This document shows positions 33,613-41,947 of a stretch of 64,000 nt of DNA, piece by piece. The stretch spans positions 62,001 to 126,000 of the forward strand of contig CAZRXG010000001.1 of NCBI GenBank assembly GCA_964603985.1. The letters are read 5' to 3'. Positions within the stretch are counted from its first letter, which is position 1; every line of letters begins with the position of its first letter. The notes beneath the pieces are model-generated. The model made no database searches and had not been told where the DNA came from. It worked only from the letters and a program-made list of their open reading frames with translations. Both the position numbers and the translations under genes were made by a program. Origin of the DNA: CAZRXG01 sp964603985. GTDB lineage: Bacteria; Chloroflexota; Anaerolineae; Aggregatilineales; UBA3940.

Positions 33613-36225
33613 CTAGGCTCTGAGCTTTGCACCCAGCTTGTTCTCTAAGGCCTGGACGATCTTCTTGCGCATCTTGTCGGCGTCCTTGTCTTTGAGCGTC
33701 TTGGTGTCCGACTGGAAGGTCAGCGCGTAGGCCAGACTCTTCTTCCCCACACCGATCTGCTCGCCACGGTACACGTCGAACAGGCGCACGCTGCGCAGGA
33801 GTGGGCGACCCGCCTCCCAGATAGCCGCCTCGACTTCGGCAGCGGGGGTGGCCTGGTCAACCACCAGGGCGATGTCCTGGTAGATGGCCGGGAAGGGCGA
33901 GGGCGGCTCGACGGCGTGCGCACCGCCGATGCTGTCCAACAGCGCTTCGAGGTCAAGTTCAGCGACCAGCACCGGTTGCTCCGGCAGGTCAAAGGCCTCG
34001 TACACCAGTGGGTGCAGTCCGCCGAACGCGCCAATGTGTCTGTCGCCGATTTTCAGGCAGGCCACCCGCCCGGGGAAGTAGGTGCTGTGCTCGCACGCCT
34101 CGAAGCGTACATCTTCCAGGTGCAGTCCTTCAACCAGCGTCTCGATCACGCCCTTCAGGTCATAGTAATCCATCAGGCCCGGCTCGGCGGCTCCCTCGTC
34201 CTGCCAGGCTGGCAGGACCCGCTCGCCGGTCATGGCGATGCACAGGCGGCGCGGCTCATCGGGCAGCTTCTCCCCTTCGACGGGCAGGTAAACGCTGCCG
34301 ATCTCGAAAAGGGCCTGCCGCGCCCTCCAGCGGGCGTTGGCCGCCACGGTGTCGAGCATCCCCGCCATCAGCGTGTGGCGCATCACGACCCTGTCGGCGC
34401 TGATGGGATTGGCAAGCGTCACGTAGGGCAGATCCGGCCAGCCGGACTGCGCGCCGGGCGGAACAAGCAGCGCCTCACGCTCAGGGGTCGTCAGGCTGTA
34501 GTTGACGGTCTCCTGTAGCCCGGCGGTGACCAGCAGGTCGCGTACCCGCTCCTCGCGGGTGAGCGACTCGTTAGCGCGCTGGGGCGGGATGACATCGGCG
34601 ATCATCGTCTCCGGGATGCGGTCGTAGCCGTAGATGCGGGCGATCTCTTCGATCAGGTCGGCCTGGGCGATCAGGTCGGCGATGTCCCTGTGCGCCGGGT
34701 CGTTGACGAATCCAATGTCCATGCGGTGATCGGGCACCGTGACACGCAGTGCAGCGCTGCCCTGCCGCTCGACGGTGAATTCCAGCGCTTCAAGAAGGCT
34801 TGCCACCTCGTCCTGGCTGAGCGTGATGCCCAACAGGCGCTCGATTTCGCTGAGGGGCAGGTCGACCGTCACGACCGGGGCAGGGAGCGGGTACTCATCA
34901 ATGATCCCCTGTGCGACCTCGCCCCCGGCAAGCTGGCGCATCAGCTCGATGCCACGCCGCAGGCCGAATTCTGCCTGGGCCGGAGGGACACCCCGGCTGA
35001 AGCGCGCACCGGCCTCAGAGCTGATCTCCTGCCCACGCTCGCGCTGCGCGCTGAGGGTCTGGCGTACGTTGATGAAGTTCCAGTTTGCAGCCTCAAGCAG
35101 GATGTTCTGCGAGTTGTCGTGCACCTCCGACTCCAGACCGCCCATGATGCCACCCAGGCTCAGCGCACCCGCAGTGTCGCACACCAGGATGGTGAAGGGA
35201 TCAAGCTCGTGGTCAACGTCGTCCAGCGTGGTCAGCCGCTCGCCCTTCTCCGGCAGGCGGGTGATGATGGTCGGCGCTTTGCCGCCCGCCCGCTCGGCGA
35301 GGATGTCGTAGTCGAAGGCATGGAGCGGCTGGTTGGTCTCCAGCATGACGTAGTTGGTGACATCGACGATGTTGTTGATGGGACGCATTCCGGCCATCTT
35401 GAGGCGGCGCTGCATCCACCCCGGCGAGGGGCCGATCTGGATGCCCTTGATCAGTGCCAGCGTGAAGCGTGGGTTAAGCTCCGGCTCGCGGATGTCGATG
35501 CCGACCTGCCCTTCAATGGGCGGGCCTGTCGCGACGATGTCCAGCGACGGGTACCTGACCTGCTGCCCGGTCAGGGCGGCCACTTCCTGCGCGACGCCCA
35601 GGATAGAGTAGCAGCGCGCCAGATTAGGCGTCAGGTCGATGTCCAGGATCACGTCACCCAGCACGTCCTGTAGAGGCGTGCCGGGGGCGACGTCGGTCTC
35701 CAGGAGCATGATACCCTCGTGCTCATTCGAGATGCCAAGTTCCTTCTCCGAGCAGACCATGGTTCTGTTCTCGATGCCGCGCAGCTTTTTCGGCTTGAGC
35801 GTCATGCGAGCGTTGGGCTTGTCGGAGTAAGGATCGACGAGCACCGCGCCCTCACGCGCATAGGCGACGGCCAGAGGTGTCTCCAGCGGCCCCTGCCCGG
35901 CGTAGGGATAGAGGTTGGGCGCACCGTTGACGGCGGCTTCGACCTCGCCGATTCCGGAATCGACCATCGCCAGCGTGAGACGGTCGGCGTTGGGATGGGG
36001 CTTGACTTCGACAACGTGGCCGAGAACGACCTTCTCCCGATCCCATATGAGATGATCGGCGGGAAAGGGCATCGCCCACTTTTTGGCCTCGTCCACGTCG
36101 CAGGGCAGGCCGACGTAGATGATGTCGCCGATCTCCAGCCCGGCAAGCGTCAGGCGATAGGCCAGTTCGTTAACGGACAGGGTGATGTCCACGTATTCTT
36201 TGAGCCATGATAAGGGTACGAGCAT
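33613..36225 (-). CDS. pheT: Phenylalanine-tRNA ligase beta subunit
   Basis: 870 residues, bacterial type and somewhat longer than the usual 800. The N-terminus MLVPLSWLKEYVDITL is followed by the EMAP-like tRNA-binding domain (KVVLGHVVEVKPHPNADRLT), the B3/B4 editing domain, the B5 domain (ERLLGITLSQDEVASLLEAL), the catalytic-like core and a C-terminal FDX-ACB anticodon-binding domain (PSPFPAIYQDIALVVDQATP ... YALTFQSDTKTLKDKDAD). It joins PheS to charge tRNA-Phe and edits mischarged tyrosine. It lies in one transcription unit with pheS, under the T-box at 38.7-39.0 kb, but a lipoprotein gene intervenes. Confidence 0.96.
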   Translation of the reverse strand: MLVPLSWLKEYVDITLSVNELAYRLTLAGLEIGDIIYVGLPCDVDEAKKWAMPFPADHLIWDREKVVLGHVVEVKPHPNADRLTLAMVDSGIGEVEAAVNGAPNLYPYAGQGPLETPLAVAYAREGAVLVDPYSDKPNARMTLKPKKLRGIENRTMVCSEKELGISNEHEGIMLLETDVAPGTPLQDVLGDVILDIDLTPNLARCYSILGVAQEVAALTGQQVRYPSLDIVATGPPIEGQVGIDIREPELNPRFTLALIKGIQIGPSPGWMQRRLKMAGMRPINNIVDVTNYVMLETNQPLHAFDYDILAERAGGKAPTIITRLPEKGERLTTLDDVDHELDPFTILVCDTAGALSLGGIMGGLESEVHDNSQNILLEAANWNFINVRQTLSAQRERGQEISSEAGARFSRGVPPAQAEFGLRRGIELMRQLAGGEVAQGIIDEYPLPAPVVTVDLPLSEIERLLGITLSQDEVASLLEALEFTVERQGSAALRVTVPDHRMDIGFVNDPAHRDIADLIAQADLIEEIARIYGYDRIPETMIADVIPPQRANESLTREERVRDLLVTAGLQETVNYSLTTPEREALLVPPGAQSGWPDLPYVTLANPISADRVVMRHTLMAGMLDTVAANARWRARQALFEIGSVYLPVEGEKLPDEPRRLCIAMTGERVLPAWQDEGAAEPGLMDYYDLKGVIETLVEGLHLEDVRFEACEHSTYFPGRVACLKIGDRHIGAFGGLHPLVYEAFDLPEQPVLVAELDLEALLDSIGGAHAVEPPSPFPAIYQDIALVVDQATPAAEVEAAIWEAGRPLLRSVRLFDVYRGEQIGVGKKSLAYALTFQSDTKTLKDKDADKMRKKIVQALENKLGAKLRA

Positions 36226-36293
36226 ATGATTTCTCTCACTCCGTTACGTAATGGTGTCTCCGAGGGCGGAAGGTCTTCTACCCCCACACGATC

Positions 36294-37628
36294 CTAATTG
36301 ATCTCCCAGGTCGTAAAATTCAGCTTGAACTTAGGCAGGCGGTCATCGACCCGGAAGAAACCAAAACGGCCGTCGCTTGTCAGATAGCAGACATAGGCTC
36401 CCACCATCAGCCTCTCCGTTTTCCAGTCCAACGAAGGGTTGGTTTGGCCGCCGTCGACCACCTCTCCCGACAAGGAGGCCATCATGCAGCCGGTGATGTC
36501 GGGAGGCGACATGTTGTATTCGGCGAACAGCGCACCGTTCTGCGGAACGAGCCAGTATTGCACGTATCCCGCGCCGCCAGTGTTCATATTCCATTTGAAA
36601 TCGGTGTTGGCATCGCAGGCCCCGGCCACTCCCTCGTCCAGATCGACGCAGGAGAACCACTCGACGGTAAGCGGCTTGGTCGAGTAGATCCCCCAATCGT
36701 GGACGGTCATACTTTGCGAATAGTGGTTGTTGCTCTCATCGCTCTCGTCGTTCTGACCGGCAGAGTCGACGGTGGCATCCATTGTGTAGGTTCCGGTGTC
36801 CATCGTATAGTCGATCTCGACCGTATGAGAGGCATGAGGGACAAGTGCGGGAACCGGGCGGGTTATTTCCCCATCCACCTCCACCCAGGTGAAGTCGAGG
36901 CTTGAAGGAGCGGAATCGGCGCTGCCGATATTCTCGATGCGCACATAGAGCGTGACCAACTTGCCGTCCAGAGGCGTGCCCGGCTCGATCAAAACGCTGG
37001 TGATGATCAGGTCGGGCTTATAGACCGACGCAGGTGCCACCGCTTCGATCTCGACGTACAGAAGTGGGCCAAAGCGCGTACCGTCTGGAGCCTGAAGCTG
37101 CCAATAGCCCTTATACGTGCCGGGTGTGTCGGGCGCGATCAGATTCAGGCTGATGTCGACCGAACCGCCCGCTGCTGCCGCCGGGACGGGGGTACTGGCA
37201 GGGCCGCCCATCTGGTCGCCGTGATCGAAGACGAGGGTTGTGTCTGAGGGCCAGGCCGCGCAGCCAATAGAGTCCACCCGCCACACCTTCTCAAAGCTCT
37301 GGCCGGTGGCGACCTCCGTGCCGTCGGGGATGGTGATGTCCGTGTCGAAGTCTGCCTCAGGTGTGCATTCCGTTGCGTTAGGTGGGATATCTGTTGGCGC
37401 ACGCGTCGCCTCACCTCCGGCGTCCTCCGCTGTATCTTCCGATGCGGCTTCCGTCGCTTCCTCGCCTGCGAGCGCTTCAGTGGCCTCGCTCGTCTCTGTA
37501 GGGAGGACGTTCACAGCGGGTGCGGTTTCCTCCCCACCGCCGGACGGCGCGTTGCAGGCCAGTGCAGCCAGCACCAACATGATGACGACTCGCCCGATGG
37601 CATCTGAACCCCGTGTTTGTCCCCTCAT
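36294..37628 (-). CDS. Secreted lipoprotein with NBR1-type Ig-like and CARDB domains
   Basis: 444 residues. A lipoprotein signal (IMLVLAALAC) is followed by a Glu/Thr/Ala-rich linker. An Ig-like domain of the NBR1 type comes next (about residues 85-190; TVATGQSFEKVWRV-like core, here EVATGQSFEKVWRVDSIGCA, and DTPGTYKGYWQLQAPDGTRF). A CARDB-like domain follows (PDLIITSVLIEPGTPLDGKL), then a C-terminal region of about 120 residues of unknown fold ending KLNFTTWEIN. GAGGTG lies 5 nt before the ATG. It sits between pheS and pheT (14 bp after pheS), an odd place for a surface protein; a ligand- or carbohydrate-binding role is guesswork. Confidence 0.82.
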   Translation of the reverse strand: MRGQTRGSDAIGRVVIMLVLAALACNAPSGGGEETAPAVNVLPTETSEATEALAGEEATEAASEDTAEDAGGEATRAPTDIPPNATECTPEADFDTDITIPDGTEVATGQSFEKVWRVDSIGCAAWPSDTTLVFDHGDQMGGPASTPVPAAAAGGSVDISLNLIAPDTPGTYKGYWQLQAPDGTRFGPLLYVEIEAVAPASVYKPDLIITSVLIEPGTPLDGKLVTLYVRIENIGSADSAPSSLDFTWVEVDGEITRPVPALVPHASHTVEIDYTMDTGTYTMDATVDSAGQNDESDESNNHYSQSMTVHDWGIYSTKPLTVEWFSCVDLDEGVAGACDANTDFKWNMNTGGAGYVQYWLVPQNGALFAEYNMSPPDITGCMMASLSGEVVDGGQTNPSLDWKTERLMVGAYVCYLTSDGRFGFFRVDDRLPKFKLNFTTWEIN

Positions 37629-37642
37629 CGAAACACCTCGCC

Positions 37643-38668
37643 TTAAAACTGCTCCAAAAAACGCAGGTCGTTGCTCCAGAAGTAGCGAATATCCTCGATG
37701 CCGTGCTTGAGCATCGTGCTGCGCTCCGGCCCCATGCCGAAGGCGAAGCCGGAGAAGATAGCCGGGTCATAGCCGCCGTTCTTCAGCACAACCGGGTGCA
37801 CCATGCCCGCCCCGGCGATCTCCAGCCAGCCGGTGTGCTTGCAGACCGGGCAGCCGTCGCCGCCGCAGAGGATGCACTCCACGTCAACCTCCACGCTCGG
37901 CTCGGTGAAGGGGAAGTGGGAGCACCTAAAGCGCGTCTGCTTGTCTGCGCCGAAGAAGCGCTGCGCAAAGGCCGTCATCGTACCCTTGAGGTCGCTCAAA
38001 TGGATATTGTGCCCGACGACCAGCCCTTCGACCTGGTTGAACTGGACCTCGCTGCGGGCGCTGATCTGCTCGTAGCGGTAGCACATCCCCGGCAGAATGA
38101 CGCGGATTGGCTCCGGGGCGTACTCGCGCATCGCGTGGATCTGGCCGGGGGAGGTGTGCGTTCGCAGAATCACGCCCTCCTCGGTGGTGTAGAAGGTATC
38201 CCACATATCGCGGGCCGGGTGATGGGGCGGCATGTTCAGCAGCGTGAAGTTCAGGTCGTCGTCTTCGACGTCCCGGCTGCGATATACCTGGAAGCCCATC
38301 TCGGCCCAGATGGCGTAGATCTCGCGCAGGGTCTGTGTGGTGGGGTGCAGGCGTCCAATGGGCGTGCGTCGCCCCGGCAGCGTCACGTCGATGGCACCCT
38401 CTTCGAGGCTCTGGGCCAGCTCATGGGTGCGGATGAGCTCCTCGCGCTCCGCAAAGGCTGCTCCCAGTGCTCGCTGCACCTCGTTGGCGCGCTTGCCGAC
38501 GGCGGGGCGCTCCTCGCTCGGCAACTGCCCGACCGAGCGCAGGATGGTCGTCACCTCGCCCTTCTTGCCGATGGTGGCATTTTCGAGCTGCTTGAGCGCG
38601 TCACCGTCTGTGATGCTGTCAAGTTGTTCGAGTGTTTGTTTTTCGATCTGTTCCAGTTTGTCGAGCAT
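37643..38668 (-). CDS. pheS: Phenylalanine-tRNA ligase alpha subunit
   Basis: 341 residues, normal length. It has an N-terminal coiled-coil arm (LDKLEQIEKQTLEQL) and the class II catalytic domain with motif 2 region TYYTTEEGVILRTHTSPGQI-like sequence (here DTFYTTEEGVILRTHTSPGQ), PGMCYRYEQISARSEVQFNQ, and motif 3 GFAFGMGPERSTMLKHGIED. A Cys-rich pair (CILCGGDGCPVCKHTGW) in the usual PheS position is a zinc-site remnant. GGGAGGAGCC precedes the ATG. It is the first gene behind a T-box leader. Confidence 0.96.
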   Translation of the reverse strand: MLDKLEQIEKQTLEQLDSITDGDALKQLENATIGKKGEVTTILRSVGQLPSEERPAVGKRANEVQRALGAAFAEREELIRTHELAQSLEEGAIDVTLPGRRTPIGRLHPTTQTLREIYAIWAEMGFQVYRSRDVEDDDLNFTLLNMPPHHPARDMWDTFYTTEEGVILRTHTSPGQIHAMREYAPEPIRVILPGMCYRYEQISARSEVQFNQVEGLVVGHNIHLSDLKGTMTAFAQRFFGADKQTRFRCSHFPFTEPSVEVDVECILCGGDGCPVCKHTGWLEIAGAGMVHPVVLKNGGYDPAIFSGFAFGMGPERSTMLKHGIEDIRYFWSNDLRFLEQF

Positions 38669-38693
38669 GGCTCCTCCCGGTACACGCTATAAC

Positions 38694-39025
38694 AAAAAAG
38701 CTCCCATTCCCCTATTCAGGGACGGGAGTCGTCGACTCGCGCGTTACCACCCTGCTTGGCCGGTTCACGACCGGCCCACTCACTGCGCAACGGCACCCTG
38801 AGCGGTGCGATTGGCCGCCCGGATAACGGCGGGCCACCCGGAACGAGCTACTTGACCGAAAGCGCCCCGGGGGCAGACTTGGTCGTTCACCCGTTGGCTC
38901 CGGAGGGAACACCTGCGGCTGGCTCTCGAACCGGGCTTTCAGCCCGTGGCCCGGTTTCTCTGGCGATGCCGTGACGCTACAGGTTCGTCTCCATCACAGC
39001 CTGTGTCGCGATAAATTGGCGATCG
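38694..39025 (-). promoter_or_regulatory. T-box riboswitch leader of pheS
   Basis: On the minus strand the leader contains the T-box core AGGGTGGTAACGCG (38740-38753), which binds the uncharged tRNA acceptor end. It is followed by a terminator hairpin (ACTCCCGTCCCTG with GGGGAATGGGAG, then TTTTTTG, 38694-38729). Upstream lie several stems, including a probable Stem I base GAACCTG/CAGGTGTTC and a hairpin CGGGCTGAAAGCCCG. Phe UUC triplets occur on the 3' side of the putative Stem I (for example at 38928-38930), but the specifier cannot be fixed by eye. Uncharged tRNA-Phe should favour read-through into pheS. Confidence 0.88.
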
Positions 39026-39031
39026 GGCGGA

Positions 39032-39060
39032 ATTATGCCGCTTGTGATGTGAATTGTCAA
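39032..39060 (-). promoter_or_regulatory. Sigma70-like promoter of the T-box/pheS operon
   Basis: On the minus strand a perfect TTGACA (39055-39060) and CATAAT (39032-39037) are separated by 17 bp, directly upstream of the T-box leader. Confidence 0.75.
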
Positions 39061-39070
39061 ATCTGATGAG

Positions 39071-39100
39071 AAAACGCCGGGGCGGGAGTTACCCCGCCCC
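39071..39100 (-). terminator. Terminator of the HerA-like ATPase gene
   Basis: On the minus strand GGGGCGGG and CCCGCCCC (39079-39100) form an 8-bp stem followed by GGCGTTTTC. It lies 25 bp after the stop codon at 39125. Confidence 0.75.
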
Positions 39101-39124
39101 AGCGGATGTGACGTGCGATATGCG

Positions 39125-41839
39125 TCAGTAGCTCTGCTGGTAGTAACCGCCGCCGACGTTGGGATCCTGTGCATAGCTCAGGCCGGAGGACGAGGCGGGC
39201 AGGATCACCTGCGCGTTGTTGATGGTCGTGTCCCAGTAGGGGACCCAGCCGATGCCGAACAGCACCATGTTGATGTCCTTCTTGTAGGGCGAGACACGCA
39301 CTTCCTCGATCTGCCGGACGGCGTCGGCCCATTTGTCCTGCACAGCCTGGAGGGCCTGCTCCATCTCGTATTCGGTTTGCTGGAGGCCGTCGGCGATCTC
39401 CGTCAGCTCCTGCTCGGCCAGTTCAAGCCGGTTCTCACTGCTGCTGGTGTAGCGGCGCATGCGGCTGGTGCGCGAGAGTGTGTAGTAGGAGCGCCCCTTC
39501 ATCAACTGCATGAGGGATTCACCGGCCGAGATCATCTCCTCGAGCTTGCGGGCGTCATGCTCATCGCGGCGGTCGTCTAGACGCATTGATTTCTTGCGGG
39601 CGCGCTCCTCCAGCGTCGCGAGCTTCTGATCGTAACGCGCGGCGACTTTATCCACCTCTTCGTCACGCGCCTGGCGCGCAACGGCCTGTGCCCTGGCGTA
39701 GAACTCGTTTTTGCTCTCGCCGAAGTTGCTGTAAAGCTTGAGCACCGGGTTGTGGTAGACGTAGAGCGCGACGTTCTGGTAGATCCAGTCGGACAGATTC
39801 TTTTGCAGGTCCTTGAAGCCCGTCGCCGTGCTGAGCGGTGAGGGCACTTCGGCGTAGTAGGCTTCGGCGAAGGGATCGGGATCGAGCGCATGCGGGTCGA
39901 AGGGGTCGGAGGCGTACTCCCCCCAGTCGAGGTAGGGCACACGCGGCAGGTTGGGCACGACAAAGGCGTAAGTCCACATCTCGGAGGAGTTGGTCGGGCT
40001 GTGGGTGAAGAGCACGCTCGTCTGTGCCAGCAGAGCGGGCCGGTAGAGCAGGCGACGGCGCGTCTCGACCTGGACGGCAGGCTGGCGCGTCCAGCTTTCC
40101 CATTGGTGGAGGGCCTGCTCGACGGTGTACTCGGTGGGCAGGTAGTACTGGTAGATTGAGGATGGCAGAACCGGCGGGACCTTTGAGAAGCCAGGCGGGG
40201 CTTCCTCCGCCTTTTCCATTTTAGGTGCCGCCGGGCTGGGCGCTGTGCTGACCTGCGGTGTGGAGTAGGTCGATGGCGCACTCTCGCCCGCGTCTCCTGT
40301 GCCGGGTGGTGGGTAGCTCACCTGCGGCTGAGCATACGAGACCGGCCCTTGCACCTGCGCCCCGGATACCGGCTCCTGGTGTTTGGGCTGCTGCTGCGGC
40401 ACACTTTGCACGCCGCGCTGGTTTGCCATTAACTGGCTGACGTGTTGGCGGGTCAGCGGGCCGCGCAGGTAGGACATCACCCAGCGTGTGTTGATCAGGC
40501 TGGGTGTGTTGGGATTGTGGACATTGTGCATGATGAACTGGCGCGGGCCGAGCCGCCCGATCAGCGCGTCAACCGTCTTGAGGTCGAGCGACGAGGTGGC
40601 GTCGCGGGCGCTGTCCAGCCCTTCGAGGACGCGCTCCTTGTCGTTCTCGGTTTGCAGCTTGCCGATGAACCACGTCCCGGCGTTGGACAGGCCCTTGTAG
40701 TCGATGTCCTTCGGGTTCTGTGTGCCGATCAGCACGCCGACGCCGAAGGCGCGGGCCTGCTTGAGCAGACGCATGATTGGGTCTTTGGTGGGCGGGTAGT
40801 AGGGGTGAGGCGGGAAAAGTCCGTAAGCCTCGTCGATGTAGAGCAGGGCACGCAGGCTGCTCGAACCGGGGAGCGAGCGCACCCACGACAGCACGCTTTC
40901 GAGCAGCAGCGTCAGGATAAACTGGCGCTCGCTCTCGTTGAGGTGGGCGATGTAGAAGATCGTGCTGCGCGGGTAGCCCTCCGGGGTGTAGAGCAGGGTG
41001 GGGATGTCAATTGGCTCGCCGCGTATCCAGTTCTGGAAGTTCGGCGCGGCGATGATGTGATTCAACCGCTGGGCCAGCTTGAAGCGATCTTTCTCCGGGA
41101 AGACATTCTCGACATCCAGCACGCCGAGCTTGTCAAAGGGTGGCCGCTGCACCTGGAGGATCAGCTGCTCCATCGAGAGATCGACGTTGTTGCGCCAGTT
41201 GTACTCGAAGATGTTGGACAGCAGAATGTGCTCGCGGTCTTCAACCGGCTTGGCGCTGATGCCGATCAGCGCCAGGACGGCCGTCACCGTGCCGGAGATG
41301 CGCTCGCGGAGAATCTCCTCGTTGCCTTCCCAGCCGATCCGGGGCGCAGCGAAGGATTGCAGGATGCTGACCTGCAATCCAGCCTCCGAGCCGGGGGTAT
41401 AAATGCTGAAGCGGGCCGCACGGCGGTACTCCTGGATGCGGTCGTTGGTGATTCCCCACTCGGTCAGCCCTTCGCGCCAGCGTTCGGCGACGGTTCGCGC
41501 GTGCTCTTCGATGGAGGCATCGGCCCGCAGGGCGTCCTCCGGGCTGACCCAGGGCTTGAAGGACTCGGCGCTCAGATCGGGGAAGGCCAACAGCATGTTG
41601 GTGATATCGCCTTTGGGATCGATGATCAGCACCGGGATGCCGTCGATGACAGCCTCTTCCAGGATGGCAATCCCCAGACCGGTCTTGCCGCTCCCCGTCA
41701 TGCCCAATATGACGCCATGCGTCATCAGGTCACGCGAGTCGTAGTAAACAATGTCGTCGGGGATGACCTGCCCGGTCTGCGGGTCAACGTTTGCGCCCAG
41801 ATAAAAGTTGGTCGGCGCTTCGATAAAATGCATTGACAT
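39125..41839 (-). CDS. HerA/DUF87-like ATP-binding protein
   Basis: 904 residues. The N-terminal P-loop ATPase (about 1-430) contains GMTGSGKTGLGIAILEEAVI (Walker A), VLIIDPKGDITNMLLAFP, a Walker B LLYIDEAYGLFPP and LIGTQNPKDIDYKGLSNAGT, as in HerA/FtsK-superfamily helicase-like proteins of the DUF87 class. After a Pro/Gln-rich linker (about 455-530), the C-terminal half contains aromatic-rich sequence and a long coiled-coil (about 690-860; LATLEERARKKSMRLDDRRD). The start at 41839 follows AAGGAG by 7 nt; the ATG at 41875 is upstream of that site. The gene stands alone. No NurA nuclease gene is adjacent, so a DNA-repair role is not supported. Confidence 0.85.
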   Translation of the reverse strand: MSMHFIEAPTNFYLGANVDPQTGQVIPDDIVYYDSRDLMTHGVILGMTGSGKTGLGIAILEEAVIDGIPVLIIDPKGDITNMLLAFPDLSAESFKPWVSPEDALRADASIEEHARTVAERWREGLTEWGITNDRIQEYRRAARFSIYTPGSEAGLQVSILQSFAAPRIGWEGNEEILRERISGTVTAVLALIGISAKPVEDREHILLSNIFEYNWRNNVDLSMEQLILQVQRPPFDKLGVLDVENVFPEKDRFKLAQRLNHIIAAPNFQNWIRGEPIDIPTLLYTPEGYPRSTIFYIAHLNESERQFILTLLLESVLSWVRSLPGSSSLRALLYIDEAYGLFPPHPYYPPTKDPIMRLLKQARAFGVGVLIGTQNPKDIDYKGLSNAGTWFIGKLQTENDKERVLEGLDSARDATSSLDLKTVDALIGRLGPRQFIMHNVHNPNTPSLINTRWVMSYLRGPLTRQHVSQLMANQRGVQSVPQQQPKHQEPVSGAQVQGPVSYAQPQVSYPPPGTGDAGESAPSTYSTPQVSTAPSPAAPKMEKAEEAPPGFSKVPPVLPSSIYQYYLPTEYTVEQALHQWESWTRQPAVQVETRRRLLYRPALLAQTSVLFTHSPTNSSEMWTYAFVVPNLPRVPYLDWGEYASDPFDPHALDPDPFAEAYYAEVPSPLSTATGFKDLQKNLSDWIYQNVALYVYHNPVLKLYSNFGESKNEFYARAQAVARQARDEEVDKVAARYDQKLATLEERARKKSMRLDDRRDEHDARKLEEMISAGESLMQLMKGRSYYTLSRTSRMRRYTSSSENRLELAEQELTEIADGLQQTEYEMEQALQAVQDKWADAVRQIEEVRVSPYKKDINMVLFGIGWVPYWDTTINNAQVILPASSSGLSYAQDPNVGGGYYQQSY

Positions 41840-41947
41840 CCTACATCTCCTTACAACTGATTCCGGTTTAAACATGGCTGCCTGATCGCCAGGCTCTTAG
41901 AACGCATGTCCCTATTTTAACACGCTCTGCTATTTCTGGCGCGGTCG

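Noticed and set aside
38669..39124. Small open frames in the gap upstream of pheS
   Set aside because: The region is fully explained by promoter, T-box stems and terminator.
40442..41836. A 464-codon plus-strand frame opposite the HerA-like ATPase
   Set aside because: Despite its length it is antisense to Walker motifs; long antisense frames are expected at this GC content.
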